Program-made: the position numbers and the translations under genes | In this document: piece after piece, positions 30,421 to 39,192 of the stretch | Layout: every line of letters starts with the position of its first letter | How positions within the stretch are numbered: the first letter of the stretch is position 1 | NCBI RefSeq assembly: GCF_000585375.1 | Contig: NZ_KK073874.1 | Coordinates: forward strand, 5,600,067-5,664,066 | Origin: Cryptosporangium arvum DSM 44712 | GTDB lineage: Bacteria; Actinomycetota; Actinomycetes; Mycobacteriales; Cryptosporangiaceae | Reading direction: 5' to 3' | DNA: 64,000 bases | The notes under the pieces: generated by a model | Databases searched by the model: none | What the model was told of the DNA's origin: nothing | Seen by the model: the letters and a program-made list of their open reading frames with translations, nothing else

Positions 30421-33300
30421 TCACCTGACGGTGCCGTCCAGGGCGGCGGAGAGCGCTCCCCGGGAGGTGACGCCGAGCTTGGGGTAGATCCGGTGCAGAT
30501 GCGTGCTGATCGTCCGGTGCGAGAGGTACAGCTTCTGTCCGATCTCGCGGTTGGTGAGGCCCTCCGCCGCCATCTGCGCGATCTGCAGCTCCTGCGGGGT
30601 GAGCAGCTCGCTCGCCCTGGCCACCCGCCCACGGCTCGTCTCCCCCGAGGCGCGCAGCTCCGAGCGCGCCCGGTCACCCCAGGCGACCACGCCCAGCGCG
30701 TCGAACGCCTCCCGGGCCGCGCGCAGGTGGGCCCGTGCCTCGGCCGGGCGGCGCTGGCGGCGCAGCCACTCGCCGTAGGCCAGCAGCAGGCGGGCCCGGG
30801 CGAACGGCCAGCGCGCGAGGTCGGCGCGCAGCGCGATGAGGAACGGTTCCTCCTCGGCCGCCATCAACGCCCGGGCGTAGCGCAGGTTGATGTGCAGCGC
30901 CGGTGACGGGGTGCGCGACCCGACCTGCTCCAGGTCGACGAGCAGCGCGCGGGCCTCGTCGTTGCGTCCGCTGCGCACCGCGGCCTCGACGACGTCGCCG
31001 ACCGAGAAGCAGCGGGTGAGGTGGTGGTAGGCGGGGTCGGCCGGGTCGTGGACGCGGCGCAGGTGCTCGAACGCGTCCGAGTACCGTCCGACGCCGAGGG
31101 CCGACGCGCCCCGGGCCAGCTGCACCATCGTCAGCACCGGGCGGACACCGGCCGGCAGGGCACGGCGTTCGACCTCCCCGGCGATCTGCTCGCACTCGTC
31201 GTGGTCACCGCGCATCGCGGCGATGAGCGATTCGCGCGAGCGGGCCAGCAGCGCGATGGTCGGCTGCGCGGTCTCGGTGGAGAGCCGGACGGCCTCCTGA
31301 GCGCTGGTGATCGCCACCCCCAGGTCCATCACCTGCAGCGCGCACCAGGCCTGAATGCTCGTCGCGCGGGCCAGCAGGGCCAGCCGTCCCTGCGCCCGCA
31401 GCCCGGCGATCGCCGTCGTCTGCATCGCCAGCCCGACGTCGAACGCGCCGAGCGCGATCGCGGCGTTCCCGACCAGGCGGGCCACGGCCGGGTCGCCGGC
31501 CGCGCGGTCGGCCGCCCGGGCCAGGTGGTCGTGGATCGCCCGGCCGCGCTCGATCGGGGCGACGTGGCCGAGGATCGCCAGCAGCCGCCCGTCGGCGGGG
31601 TCGGGGCTGAGGCTCTCGGCGGTCGCGGCGAGGCGCTCGCGGACGGCGTCGCCGGGTTCGGCGAAGAAGCACCGGATCGCGGCCCGGTAGAGGATCTTCA
31701 TCGCCAGGTCGACGTTCCCGGCGGCGGCGACGCGTTCGGCGAAGTCGGCCTGTCTGCGCACGTCGGCGACCAGGTCGTGGATGCCGTCGTCGTCGGCGTC
31801 GGAGATCCAGGCGGCCAGCGTGCGCTGGGCGTCGGAGAGTTCGAGCGACTCGGCCTGACCGAGCAGGCGGGCGACGTCCTCGCGCCGGCCCAGTTCGGTC
31901 GCCAGGTCGGCGGCGCGCAGCAGCCGGTCCGCGCGCCGGGCCGGGGTGGCGCTCAGCCGGGCGGCGCGCTCGTAGGCCTGCACCGCGGTCTCGACCCCGC
32001 CGCGGCGCAGCGCCCGCTCGCCGGCGGCGTCCAGCTCGGCGGCGACGTCCTCGTCCGGGCCGACGACCGACGCGCCGCGGTGCCAGGCGCGCCGCTCGAT
32101 GTCGTCGTCGAGTACCCGGGCCAGCGCCGCGTGGGCCTCGTGGCGTTGCCCGGCGGTGGCGCGCTGCACGACCGCGGAGCGGACGAGCGGGTGCCGGAAG
32201 CGCAGCCGGCCGTCGCCGAACTCGATGAGTCCGACCCGGACGGCCGGCAGCAGATCGTCGACGGTGCGCCCGGGGCCGCCGGCGGCGAGCACCTCGGCGA
32301 GCGAGTCGCTGGCGTTGAGCGCGGCCAGCAGCAGCAGGTTCAGCGTGTCCGGCGCCAGCCCCGCGGTGCGGGCGCCGAAGGCCCGCTCGAGCCGCTCGGG
32401 CAGCCGCAACCAGTTGGTCGCGTCCATCGCCGCCGGTCCCGCCGCGACCGGCCCCGACCCGACCGGCCCCGACCCGACCGGCCCCGACCCGACCGGCCCG
32501 GCCGGAGCCACCGCGGGCGGGCCGGACGTGGGAGGGCCGGACGTGGGCGGGCGAAAGCGGAGGCGGGCCGGGCCGACCGGGAGCTGGGTCAGGGCGACCG
32601 GCAGCTCGACGAGCGCCAGCGGGTTACCGGCCGCCTCGTCCAGCACGCGCCGGCGCGCCACCGGCGACAGCGCCGGGAACCGCGCGTCCAGCAGCACGGC
32701 CGCGTCCGCGCCGGAGAGCGGCGGGAGCTCCAGCGCACGCACGTCGTCGAACGGCCCCGGATACCCGTCGCGGACCGCGGCCAGCAGCACTATCGATTCG
32801 AGCTCCACCCGCCGGGCGAGGAACGCGAGCACGTCCGCGCTCTCCGAGTCCAGCCACTGCGCGTCCTCGACGATCACGACCGCCGGGGCGGCGTCCGCCA
32901 CCAGGTTCAGCGTCGCCAGCGCGACCAGGAACAACTCGGGCACCGGCGCGTCGATCCGCCCGAGCGCGGAGTGCACCGCCGACCGCTCCGGCGGGGCCAG
33001 CGCGTCGATCCGGTCGCGCAGCGGGCGCAGCAGCTGCTCCAGCCCGCCGAACGCCACCGGCGCCGCCGACTCGACGCCGGTCGTCCGCAGCACCCGGGCG
33101 CCCGCGGCCCCGGCCAGCCGCACCGCCTCGGCCAGCAACGTCGATTTGCCCAGCCCCGGCTCACCCCGGACCACGAGCGCGCCGCCCTCGCCCGGGAGCC
33201 GGTCGACCAGCTCGGCGACGACCCGCCGCTCCGTGCCCCGCCCGACCAGCTCCGGATCGTGCGGTGCCCCCATGCGGTGGAATCTACTCGGCGCCGTCAC
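30421..33300 (-). CDS. LAL-type LuxR regulator with Pro/Gly repeat insertion
   Basis: This 959-residue paralogue has Walker A GEPGLGKS at 46-53, Walker B AVVIVEDAQWLDSESADVLA, and the C-terminal LuxR HTH LTPQELQIAQMAAEGLTNRE then RTISTHLHRIYPKLGVTSRG. Residues ~247-290 hold an insert of PPTSG and GPVGS repeats encoded by a 15-nt tandem repeat, which probably loops out of the ATPase/winged-helix junction. The GTG at 33300 overlaps the TetR stop (GTGA); an ATG at 33273 is the alternative start. Adjacent LAL paralogues suggest duplication and possible hetero-oligomers. Confidence 0.92.
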   Translation of the reverse strand: MTAPSRFHRMGAPHDPELVGRGTERRVVAELVDRLPGEGGALVVRGEPGLGKSTLLAEAVRLAGAAGARVLRTTGVESAAPVAFGGLEQLLRPLRDRIDALAPPERSAVHSALGRIDAPVPELFLVALATLNLVADAAPAVVIVEDAQWLDSESADVLAFLARRVELESIVLLAAVRDGYPGPFDDVRALELPPLSGADAAVLLDARFPALSPVARRRVLDEAAGNPLALVELPVALTQLPVGPARLRFRPPTSGPPTSGPPAVAPAGPVGSGPVGSGPVGSGPVAAGPAAMDATNWLRLPERLERAFGARTAGLAPDTLNLLLLAALNASDSLAEVLAAGGPGRTVDDLLPAVRVGLIEFGDGRLRFRHPLVRSAVVQRATAGQRHEAHAALARVLDDDIERRAWHRGASVVGPDEDVAAELDAAGERALRRGGVETAVQAYERAARLSATPARRADRLLRAADLATELGRREDVARLLGQAESLELSDAQRTLAAWISDADDDGIHDLVADVRRQADFAERVAAAGNVDLAMKILYRAAIRCFFAEPGDAVRERLAATAESLSPDPADGRLLAILGHVAPIERGRAIHDHLARAADRAAGDPAVARLVGNAAIALGAFDVGLAMQTTAIAGLRAQGRLALLARATSIQAWCALQVMDLGVAITSAQEAVRLSTETAQPTIALLARSRESLIAAMRGDHDECEQIAGEVERRALPAGVRPVLTMVQLARGASALGVGRYSDAFEHLRRVHDPADPAYHHLTRCFSVGDVVEAAVRSGRNDEARALLVDLEQVGSRTPSPALHINLRYARALMAAEEEPFLIALRADLARWPFARARLLLAYGEWLRRQRRPAEARAHLRAAREAFDALGVVAWGDRARSELRASGETSRGRVARASELLTPQELQIAQMAAEGLTNREIGQKLYLSHRTISTHLHRIYPKLGVTSRGALSAALDGTVR

Positions 33301-33875
33301 GCCCCGAAGGCGGCGGCGAGGATCTCGCGGAACTCCGGGGCCGGGAGACCCTCGCGGTCACGCAGGTAGGCGGTCATCAGGCTCGACGCCACCTCGGCGA
33401 GCGCCGCCGGATCGCCCGGCCGCACCTCCCCCGCGGCCTGCCCGTCGCGGAGGATGTCGGCGAACAACGCCATCGCGCCGGAGAAGCCCTCACCGGACGG
33501 GCTGAGCTCGCGCGGGGTGTCCTCCCCCGGCGAGGCCAGCCGGATCGTGAGCCGCCCGTAGGAGGGGTAGCGATCGAAGAACGCACCGATCGCGTCGACC
33601 ACCGCGACCAGACCACCGACGCCGGGTGCGACGGCGGCGCGCATGTCGGCGAACAGCGCCGGACCGCGGCGGTACATGACCGCCTGCAGCAGCTCCTCCT
33701 TGCTGCGGAAGAACTGGTACAGCGCGCCGACCGAGAACTCGCAGCGCTCGGCCACGCGCTGCAGGCTCGTCGCCCGGTACCCGTGGTCGCCGAACAGCTC
33801 CTCGGCGGTGTCCAGGATCTGCTCCCGGCTGGTCGCCACCCGGCGGCGGCGCCGCAGCTCCCGCGGACCGGTCAT
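33297..33875 (-). CDS. TetR-family regulator (tandem paralogue 2)
   Basis: This 192-residue TetR has an HTH region RVATSREQILDTAEELFGDH, then ATSLQRVAERCEFSVGALYQ and FFRSKEELLQAV. Its first 70 residues are nearly identical to those of the next gene upstream, while the ligand domains differ, so the pair arose by duplication and diverged in ligand recognition. The start overlaps the paralogue stop (ATGA). Confidence 0.92.
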   Translation of the reverse strand: MTGPRELRRRRRVATSREQILDTAEELFGDHGYRATSLQRVAERCEFSVGALYQFFRSKEELLQAVMYRRGPALFADMRAAVAPGVGGLVAVVDAIGAFFDRYPSYGRLTIRLASPGEDTPRELSPSGEGFSGAMALFADILRDGQAAGEVRPGDPAALAEVASSLMTAYLRDREGLPAPEFREILAAAFGA

Positions 33876-34459
33876 GCCGCGAACGCCCGGGCGACGATCT
33901 GCCGGAAGTCCGCCTCGGCGAGCGTCGGGCCCGCGCCGGCCAGCGCCGGGTCGACGCGGTGGTAGGCGCTCACCATGCTCGACAGCAGCCGGGCCAGCGC
34001 CTGCGGGTTGCCGGCGCGGACGGTGCCGGCCCGCTGCCCCGCGGTGATGACGGCCGCGTAGAGGTCCATCGCGACCCGGTAGTTCGCCTCGAACACGTGG
34101 TACCCGGCCGGGGCGTCGGAACCGGCGGAGTAGACGCGCGCCGACAACCGGCCGAAAGCCGGGTACCGGCGGTGGAACGCCACGATCGTGTCGACGAGCC
34201 CCAGCAGGTCACCGGCGGCGCGCATCTCGGCGAGCTGCACCAGCCCGCGCCGCTCCATCACCGCGCGCAGCAGCTCCTCCTTGTTGCGGAAGAACTGGTA
34301 CAGCGCCCCCACCGAGAACTCGCAGCGCTCGGCCACCTGCTGGAGGCTCGTCGCGCGGTACCCCTGGTCGCCGAACAGCTCCTCGGCGGTGTCCAGGATC
34401 TGCTCCCGGCTCGTCGCCACGCGGTGCTGCCGCCGGAGTTCTCGTGGGCTGAGAGGCAC
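33872..34459 (-). CDS. TetR-family regulator (tandem paralogue 1)
   Basis: This 195-residue TetR has the same DNA-binding text as its neighbour (VATSREQILDTAEELFGDQG, CEFSVGALYQFFRNKEELLR). A GTG start at 34459 lies only 4 bases after the ferredoxin stop, making it co-transcribed with the P450 system. Shared recognition helices imply that both paralogues read the same operator; the palindrome at 38219-38260 upstream of the P450 gene is the obvious candidate. Confidence 0.92.
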   Translation of the reverse strand: MPLSPRELRRQHRVATSREQILDTAEELFGDQGYRATSLQQVAERCEFSVGALYQFFRNKEELLRAVMERRGLVQLAEMRAAGDLLGLVDTIVAFHRRYPAFGRLSARVYSAGSDAPAGYHVFEANYRVAMDLYAAVITAGQRAGTVRAGNPQALARLLSSMVSAYHRVDPALAGAGPTLAEADFRQIVARAFAA

Positions 34460-34463
34460 GGTT

Positions 34464-34655
34464 TCAGTCTGCCACTACCGATATCGCCCGCTCGGGGCAC
34501 GCCGCGGCGCCCTCCTCGGCGTCGCGTTGCCGGGCGGCCGGGATCGGCCCCGGCGGCACCACGTGGCCCAGCTCGTCGAGGTCGTAGACGTCCGGCGCGA
34601 CGAAGTGGCACAGCGCGTGGCCCATGCACGCCCGCGCGTCGACCGCGGCGCGCAT
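34464..34655 (-). CDS. Ferredoxin of the P450-partner type (CxxHxxC)
   Basis: This 63-residue ferredoxin has Cys10, His13, Cys16 and Cys53-Pro, that is CxxHxxC...CP. Actinobacterial ferredoxins serving P450s often vary at the second ligand position, and His in place of Cys is one of the known variants, usually with a 3Fe-4S or unusual 4Fe-4S cluster. It overlaps the SDR stop by one base. It is the probable electron donor to the P450 at 36954-38168. No ferredoxin reductase gene is present in the window. Confidence 0.93.
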   Translation of the reverse strand: MRAAVDARACMGHALCHFVAPDVYDLDELGHVVPPGPIPAARQRDAEEGAAACPERAISVVAD

Positions 34656-35515
34656 CAGACGTGCCAGTCGTAGAGCTTGAGGTACGCCCCGGCGTCGACA
34701 CGCATCTGCATGCCGGTGACGTAACGCGACTCGTCGGACGCGAGGAACACGACCATCGCCGAGATGTCGCCCGGCTCGACGTAGGGCACGGCGAAGCCCT
34801 GCATCGTCGGGAAGATCTCCTCGGCCTGCTCCCGGGTGGGGTTCTCCAGGTCGGGACGGAACGCCCGGTACATCGGACGGCTGTGCAGCATGTCCGTGTT
34901 GCAGTTGGTCGGGTGCACCGCGTTGACCCGGATGTTGCGCGGGATCACGGTGCGGCCGAGTTCGTGGACGTAGCTCGCGAGCGTCCGCTTGGCCCACATG
35001 TAGCCGGTGCCACCGGGATCACCGCCGGGGTTGCCGGACGTCTCGTTCGAGATCATCGCGGCGATCGAGCCGGTCGCGATGATCGAGGCGCCCGCGCCGA
35101 GGTGCGGCAACGCGGCCTGCATCGTGTTGATCGACCCGATCAGGTTCACGTCGATCACGTCCGACCAGGCCTGCAGCTTCGGCCGGCCGGACATCGGTGC
35201 GATCCCGGCGTTGGCGACGACGACGTCCAGGTGGCCCAGCTCGGCGACGCCCTCGGCCAGCACCGCGCGTAACGCGGCCGGATCCCGGGTGTCGGCCGCG
35301 CGCGCCACGATCCGGCGGTCGAGGGCCTCGACCTGACGCACGGTCTCGGCGAGGTCCTCGGGGGTGGCGAGCGGGTAGTCGACCGTGCCGATGTCCCGGC
35401 AGAGGTCCACCGCGACGATGTCCGCGCCCTCCTCGGCCAGCCGCACCGCATGGCTGCGGCCCTGCCCCCGGGCCGCCCCGGTCACGAACGCGACCTTGCC
35501 GTCCAGACGTCCCAT
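34655..35515 (-). CDS. Mycofactocin-coupled SDR family oxidoreductase
   Basis: This 286-residue SDR opens GRLDGKVAFVTGAARGQGRS, with the long insertion after the second beta strand and catalytic Tyr-Lys in GYMWAKRTLASYVHELGRTV. The GQGRSHA start and extra length are the pattern of the mycofactocin-coupled (TIGR03971-type) SDRs, which hold NAD tightly and pass electrons to mycofactocin. It is likely a dehydrogenase for the alcohol made by the P450. The start is the ATG at 35515, or the one a codon earlier, both overlapping the ALDH stop. Confidence 0.9.
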   Translation of the reverse strand: MGRLDGKVAFVTGAARGQGRSHAVRLAEEGADIVAVDLCRDIGTVDYPLATPEDLAETVRQVEALDRRIVARAADTRDPAALRAVLAEGVAELGHLDVVVANAGIAPMSGRPKLQAWSDVIDVNLIGSINTMQAALPHLGAGASIIATGSIAAMISNETSGNPGGDPGGTGYMWAKRTLASYVHELGRTVIPRNIRVNAVHPTNCNTDMLHSRPMYRAFRPDLENPTREQAEEIFPTMQGFAVPYVEPGDISAMVVFLASDESRYVTGMQMRVDAGAYLKLYDWHV

Positions 35516-36957
35516 CATCGACCTCCCGGACGAGCGATCGTCTTGATCTCGAGGAAGTCCTCGAGGCCCTCGGTGCCCCACTCGCGGCCGACGCCGCTCT
35601 GCTTGTAGCCGCCGAACGGCGACTCCGGGTCGAACCACTGCGCGCCGTTGACGCCGACCGTGCCGGTACGCAGCCGGCGGGCCACCGCCATCGCGCGCTC
35701 CTCGTCGGCGCCGAACACCCCGGCGGACAGGCCGTACGGGGTGCCGTCGGCGATCGCGACGGCCTCGTCGACCGACGAATACGGAATGATCGCGACGACC
35801 GGCCCGAACACCTCCTCCTGCGCCAGCCGGGAGTTCGGGTCCACGTCGCTGAAGAGCGTCGGCTCGACGAAGTAGCCGGGCCGGTCCGGGGCGCCTCCCC
35901 CGGCGAGCAGCCGGGAGTCCTCGCGCCCGAGCGCGTAGTAGGAGAGCACCCGTTCCTTCTGACGCGCGCTGATCAGCGGCCCCATGATGTTCGACGGGTC
36001 CTGCGGGTCGCCCCACGGGATCCCGGCGAGCGTCGCGACCGCGATCTCCTCCGCCTCGGCCAGACGGGAGCGCGGCACCAGCAGCCGGGTCAGCAGCACG
36101 CAGCCCTGACCGGCGTGCACGCACACCCCGAAGACGACGCTTCCGACGGCCGCGGCCAGGTCGGCGTCGGGCAGCACGACCGCGGCGGACTTGCCGCCCA
36201 GCTCGAGCGTCACCCGCTTCACCGTCGGGGCCGCGTTCGCCATCACCCGCCGCCCGGTCACGGTCGATCCGGTGAACGTCACGTGGTCCACGGCGGGATG
36301 GGTGGTGAGCAGCGTGGCCACGTCCACCGACGCCGTCGTCAGCACGTTGAACACGCCCGGCGGGACGTCGGTCCGCTCGGCGACGATCCGGCCCAGCTCG
36401 GTCGCGCTCCACGGCGTCTCGGGCGCGGGCTTGAGCACCACCGTGCAGCCGGCCGCGAGCGCGGCGGAGGCCTTCGCGAGGTTCAGGTACACCGGGAAGT
36501 TCCACGGGGTGATCGCCGCGACCACGCCGGCCGCCTCACGCCGGACCGTCCGCCGGGTGGGGCTGCCGAAGATGTCCTTGACCGGGAGTTCCCGCTCGAA
36601 CGGGTAGTCGCCGAGCAGTCCGATGTAGTGCGACAGGTAGTCGATCGGGCCGTCGAGCTGCGTGATGTGCGTGGTGAAGCGCGGCGTCCCGGACTCCGCG
36701 ATCACGGTCTCGCGCAGGGCGTCGGCTTCGGTGCGCAGTGCGTCCTGCAGCTGGATCAGGCACCGGCGCCGGAAGGCGGGATCGGTGGCCCAGGTGGTGG
36801 TGTCGAAGGCCCTCCGCGCCGCCGAGATCGCGTTCTCGGCGTCGGTGGGCGTGGCGTCGGGGGCGACCCCGATGACCTCTTCGGTCGCCGGGTTCACGTT
36901 CTCGAACTCGGCGCCGTCGGAGGCGCCGACGAGCGCGCCGTCGATCAACAGGCTCAC
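35515..36957 (-). CDS. Aldehyde dehydrogenase
   Basis: This 480-residue ALDH has Glu252 in LELGGKSAAVVL, catalytic Cys286 in HAGQGCVLLTRL, WNFPVYLNLAKASAALAAGC for cofactor binding, and the C-terminal FGGYKQSGVGREWGTEGLED. The GTG start overlaps the P450 stop (GTGA) and its own stop overlaps the SDR start, so P450, ALDH and SDR are translationally coupled. It fits the last step of alcohol-aldehyde-acid oxidation. Confidence 0.92.
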   Translation of the reverse strand: MSLLIDGALVGASDGAEFENVNPATEEVIGVAPDATPTDAENAISAARRAFDTTTWATDPAFRRRCLIQLQDALRTEADALRETVIAESGTPRFTTHITQLDGPIDYLSHYIGLLGDYPFERELPVKDIFGSPTRRTVRREAAGVVAAITPWNFPVYLNLAKASAALAAGCTVVLKPAPETPWSATELGRIVAERTDVPPGVFNVLTTASVDVATLLTTHPAVDHVTFTGSTVTGRRVMANAAPTVKRVTLELGGKSAAVVLPDADLAAAVGSVVFGVCVHAGQGCVLLTRLLVPRSRLAEAEEIAVATLAGIPWGDPQDPSNIMGPLISARQKERVLSYYALGREDSRLLAGGGAPDRPGYFVEPTLFSDVDPNSRLAQEEVFGPVVAIIPYSSVDEAVAIADGTPYGLSAGVFGADEERAMAVARRLRTGTVGVNGAQWFDPESPFGGYKQSGVGREWGTEGLEDFLEIKTIARPGGR

Positions 36958-38168
36958 GACACACGCTCCCCGGGGGTGAACCGCACCGGCAGCTCCTTCA
37001 CCGCGTACACCGCGGACGCGTCGCCGAAGCGGACCGCTTCCCCGGCCGGCGCGAAGTCGGGCAGCCGGGTCAGGATCTGCTCGATCATCACGCGGAACAT
37101 CACCCGCGCGTGGTTGGACCCGAGGCACCGGTGCTGGCCGACGCCGAACGCCATGTGCCGGTTGGGCCAGCGCTCCAGGTCGATCTCGGCCGGCTCCGCG
37201 AATGCCTTCGGGTCACGGTTGGCCGCGGCCCAGAGCAGCAGCGCCCGGTCGCCCTCGGCCAGCCGGACGCCGTGCCAGTCCGCGTCGCGGCTCACCGTGC
37301 GGGCCAGGCCCTGGGTGGGGCTGCCGTGGCGCAGGAACTCCTCGGTGGCCAGACGCATGGTCTCGGGGTGCTCGATCAGCCGCTGCTTGAGCTCGGGGCG
37401 CTCGATCAGGCGCAGCAGCGAGTTGCCGGTGAGACCGCTCGTGGTGTCCATGCCGCCGAACAACAGCAGCAGCAGATACCCGAACTGCTCCTCGACGCCG
37501 AGCGGGCGCCCGTCCACGGTGCCGTTCAGGATGCTGCCGACGAGATCGTCGGTCACGGCCTCGTCGCGCCGCCCGAGCTCGGCGAAGATCAGGTTCGTGA
37601 CCTGTTCGGTCGCCTCGTCGCGCGTCATCCCGTACTCGTCGCCGTGGATGAACGTGTGGATCACCCGCACCCAGTCGGGCCAGGGCTTCTCGTCCCAGCC
37701 CAGCAGGCGCAGGATCACCCGGGCCGGCAGCGGCGTGGTGAGCTGCGCGACGAGGTCGGCCTCACCGGACTCGACGAACTCGTCGATCAGCTCGTCGGCG
37801 ATCGCGCGGATCTCGGGGATCATCGCCTCGGCCCGGGCCGGCGACAGGAACCGCGCGGTGAGCGACCGCATCGCGCCGGTCAGCGGCGGGTCGGTGTGGA
37901 TCGGCGGCAGGATCGCGGCCAGGCCCGCGCCGCTCTCCCCGGCGTGGAACGGGATGTTGACGCCCGGCGTCGAGGTGAACAGGTCGTCGTCGCGGGTGGC
38001 GTCGAACACCGACTCGTAGTCGGTCAGGGCCCAGAACCCGCCGTTCTCGGTCGACCAGGCGACCGGGCACCGGCCGCGCAGCTCGTCGTAGGTCGTGTAG
38101 ACCGTGTCCCGGAACTCGACGCCGTGGACGTCGAGCGTGATCTCCGGACGCGGATCGGTCGTCGTCAT
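36954..38168 (-). CDS. Cytochrome P450
   Basis: This 404-residue bacterial P450 has the heme-thiolate motif FGVGQHRCLGS with Cys348. The I-helix oxygen motif appears as LLFGGMDTTSG, and a K-helix ExxR appears as EEFLR. The ATG at 38168 follows a GGAAGGA ribosome site by 9 bases. It is the first gene of a unit with ALDH, mycofactocin-type SDR and ferredoxin, implying hydroxylation of a substrate whose alcohol is then oxidised. The family number cannot be given from reading alone. Confidence 0.94.
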   Translation of the reverse strand: MTTTDPRPEITLDVHGVEFRDTVYTTYDELRGRCPVAWSTENGGFWALTDYESVFDATRDDDLFTSTPGVNIPFHAGESGAGLAAILPPIHTDPPLTGAMRSLTARFLSPARAEAMIPEIRAIADELIDEFVESGEADLVAQLTTPLPARVILRLLGWDEKPWPDWVRVIHTFIHGDEYGMTRDEATEQVTNLIFAELGRRDEAVTDDLVGSILNGTVDGRPLGVEEQFGYLLLLLFGGMDTTSGLTGNSLLRLIERPELKQRLIEHPETMRLATEEFLRHGSPTQGLARTVSRDADWHGVRLAEGDRALLLWAAANRDPKAFAEPAEIDLERWPNRHMAFGVGQHRCLGSNHARVMFRVMIEQILTRLPDFAPAGEAVRFGDASAVYAVKELPVRFTPGERVS

Positions 38169-38218
38169 CGAAGCGGTTCCTTCCCCGATTCCCGGATGCC
38201 GACCAGTGGGACAGCAGT

Positions 38219-38260
38219 ACTCTGAATCTGCGTTCACCATACTGACGCAGCATTCAGAGT
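38219..38260. promoter_or_regulatory. 42-bp palindromic operator between P450 operon and divergent hydrolase
   Basis: ACTCTGAATCTGCGT (38219-38233) and ACGCAGCATTCAGAGT (38245-38260) are complementary over 15 bases with one extra base in the right arm and an 11-base centre. The element sits between the P450 start at 38168 and the hydrolase start at 38281. It fits binding by a dimeric or paired TetR, probably the tandem TetRs at 33297-34459, whose genes are inside the P450 unit. Confidence 0.8.
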
Positions 38261-38280
38261 GAGACCGTTCGGAGGAATTC

Positions 38281-39162
38281 ATGTCGCCGTCGGCCGTGGT
38301 CGTCGACCGTCGGGAGTTCACCGTCCACGTCGGAGACGTGCCGCTGTCCGGCCTGATGGCGATCGCACCGGAGGCCCGTTCGACGATCGTGGCCGTGCAC
38401 GGTGCGGTAGCACGCGGCACCTACTTCGACGGACGCGCTCCCGGTCAGTCCCTGGTCGAGACGGCCGTGGCCCTGGGGCACACCGTGCTCGCGCTGGACC
38501 GCCCGGGGTACGGGGCTTCCGGTGAGTTCGTCCGCGGCTCGTCGCGTTCCGAACGCGCGGCCCTGTACTGCGCCGCGGTCCGGGAAGCGCTGGCCCGGCA
38601 CGGCGCGACGGGTCCGCGGCTGGTCGTCTCGCACTCGGCCGGCGCCGCGCAGGCCGCCGTGCTGGTGACCGGAGGGCTCGAGGGCGTCGTCGGCTGGGAG
38701 CTGTGCGGGAGCGGGTTGCGTCACGCTCCGGTGGACTTCTCCTCCGGGCCGGCACCACGGCACGCGCACACCGGAGACTCCATCCGGGACCTGATCTGGG
38801 GTGCGGAGGAGCTGTACCCGCCCGGTGGAATGAACACCGGATTCCGGCGCGGCGACTCGATCCGCGCGGAGCCGGGCGACGCCGAGGCGTGGCAACGGGA
38901 GCTCCCGTCGGTGGCCGCCCGGGTCCGCGTCCCGGTCCGGCTGACCTTCGGGGAGCTCGACCGGATCTGGGATCACACGCCGGAGGCGACGACGGAGCTC
39001 GCCGCCACGTTCACCCGCGCGCCCCGGGTGGTGACGAACCTGCAGCCGGGCGCGCCCCACAACATGAGCCTGGCCCACGCCGCGCGGGCGTACCACCTGG
39101 GCGTGCTGGCGTTCGCCGAGCAGTGCCTCCTCGGGGCCGAAAGCCGCGATCGCCTGGGCTAA
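38281..39162 (+). CDS. Alpha/beta-fold hydrolase (SHSAG nucleophile)
   Basis: This 293-residue hydrolase has nucleophile Ser119 in VVSHSAGAAQAA, where the usual first Gly of GxSxG is Ser. The oxyanion region is VAVHGAVARG, the acid region TFGELDRIWDHTPE, and the final histidine sits in PGAPHNMSLAH. CGGAGG precedes the ATG. It is divergent from the P450 operon across a strong palindrome, so both are likely under one regulator. It may release the P450 substrate from an ester, or process the product. Confidence 0.88.
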   Translation: MSPSAVVVDRREFTVHVGDVPLSGLMAIAPEARSTIVAVHGAVARGTYFDGRAPGQSLVETAVALGHTVLALDRPGYGASGEFVRGSSRSERAALYCAAVREALARHGATGPRLVVSHSAGAAQAAVLVTGGLEGVVGWELCGSGLRHAPVDFSSGPAPRHAHTGDSIRDLIWGAEELYPPGGMNTGFRRGDSIRAEPGDAEAWQRELPSVAARVRVPVRLTFGELDRIWDHTPEATTELAATFTRAPRVVTNLQPGAPHNMSLAHAARAYHLGVLAFAEQCLLGAESRDRLG

Positions 39163-39192
39163 CATTCGCGGACCCCCGCTCCCGGAGGCCGG

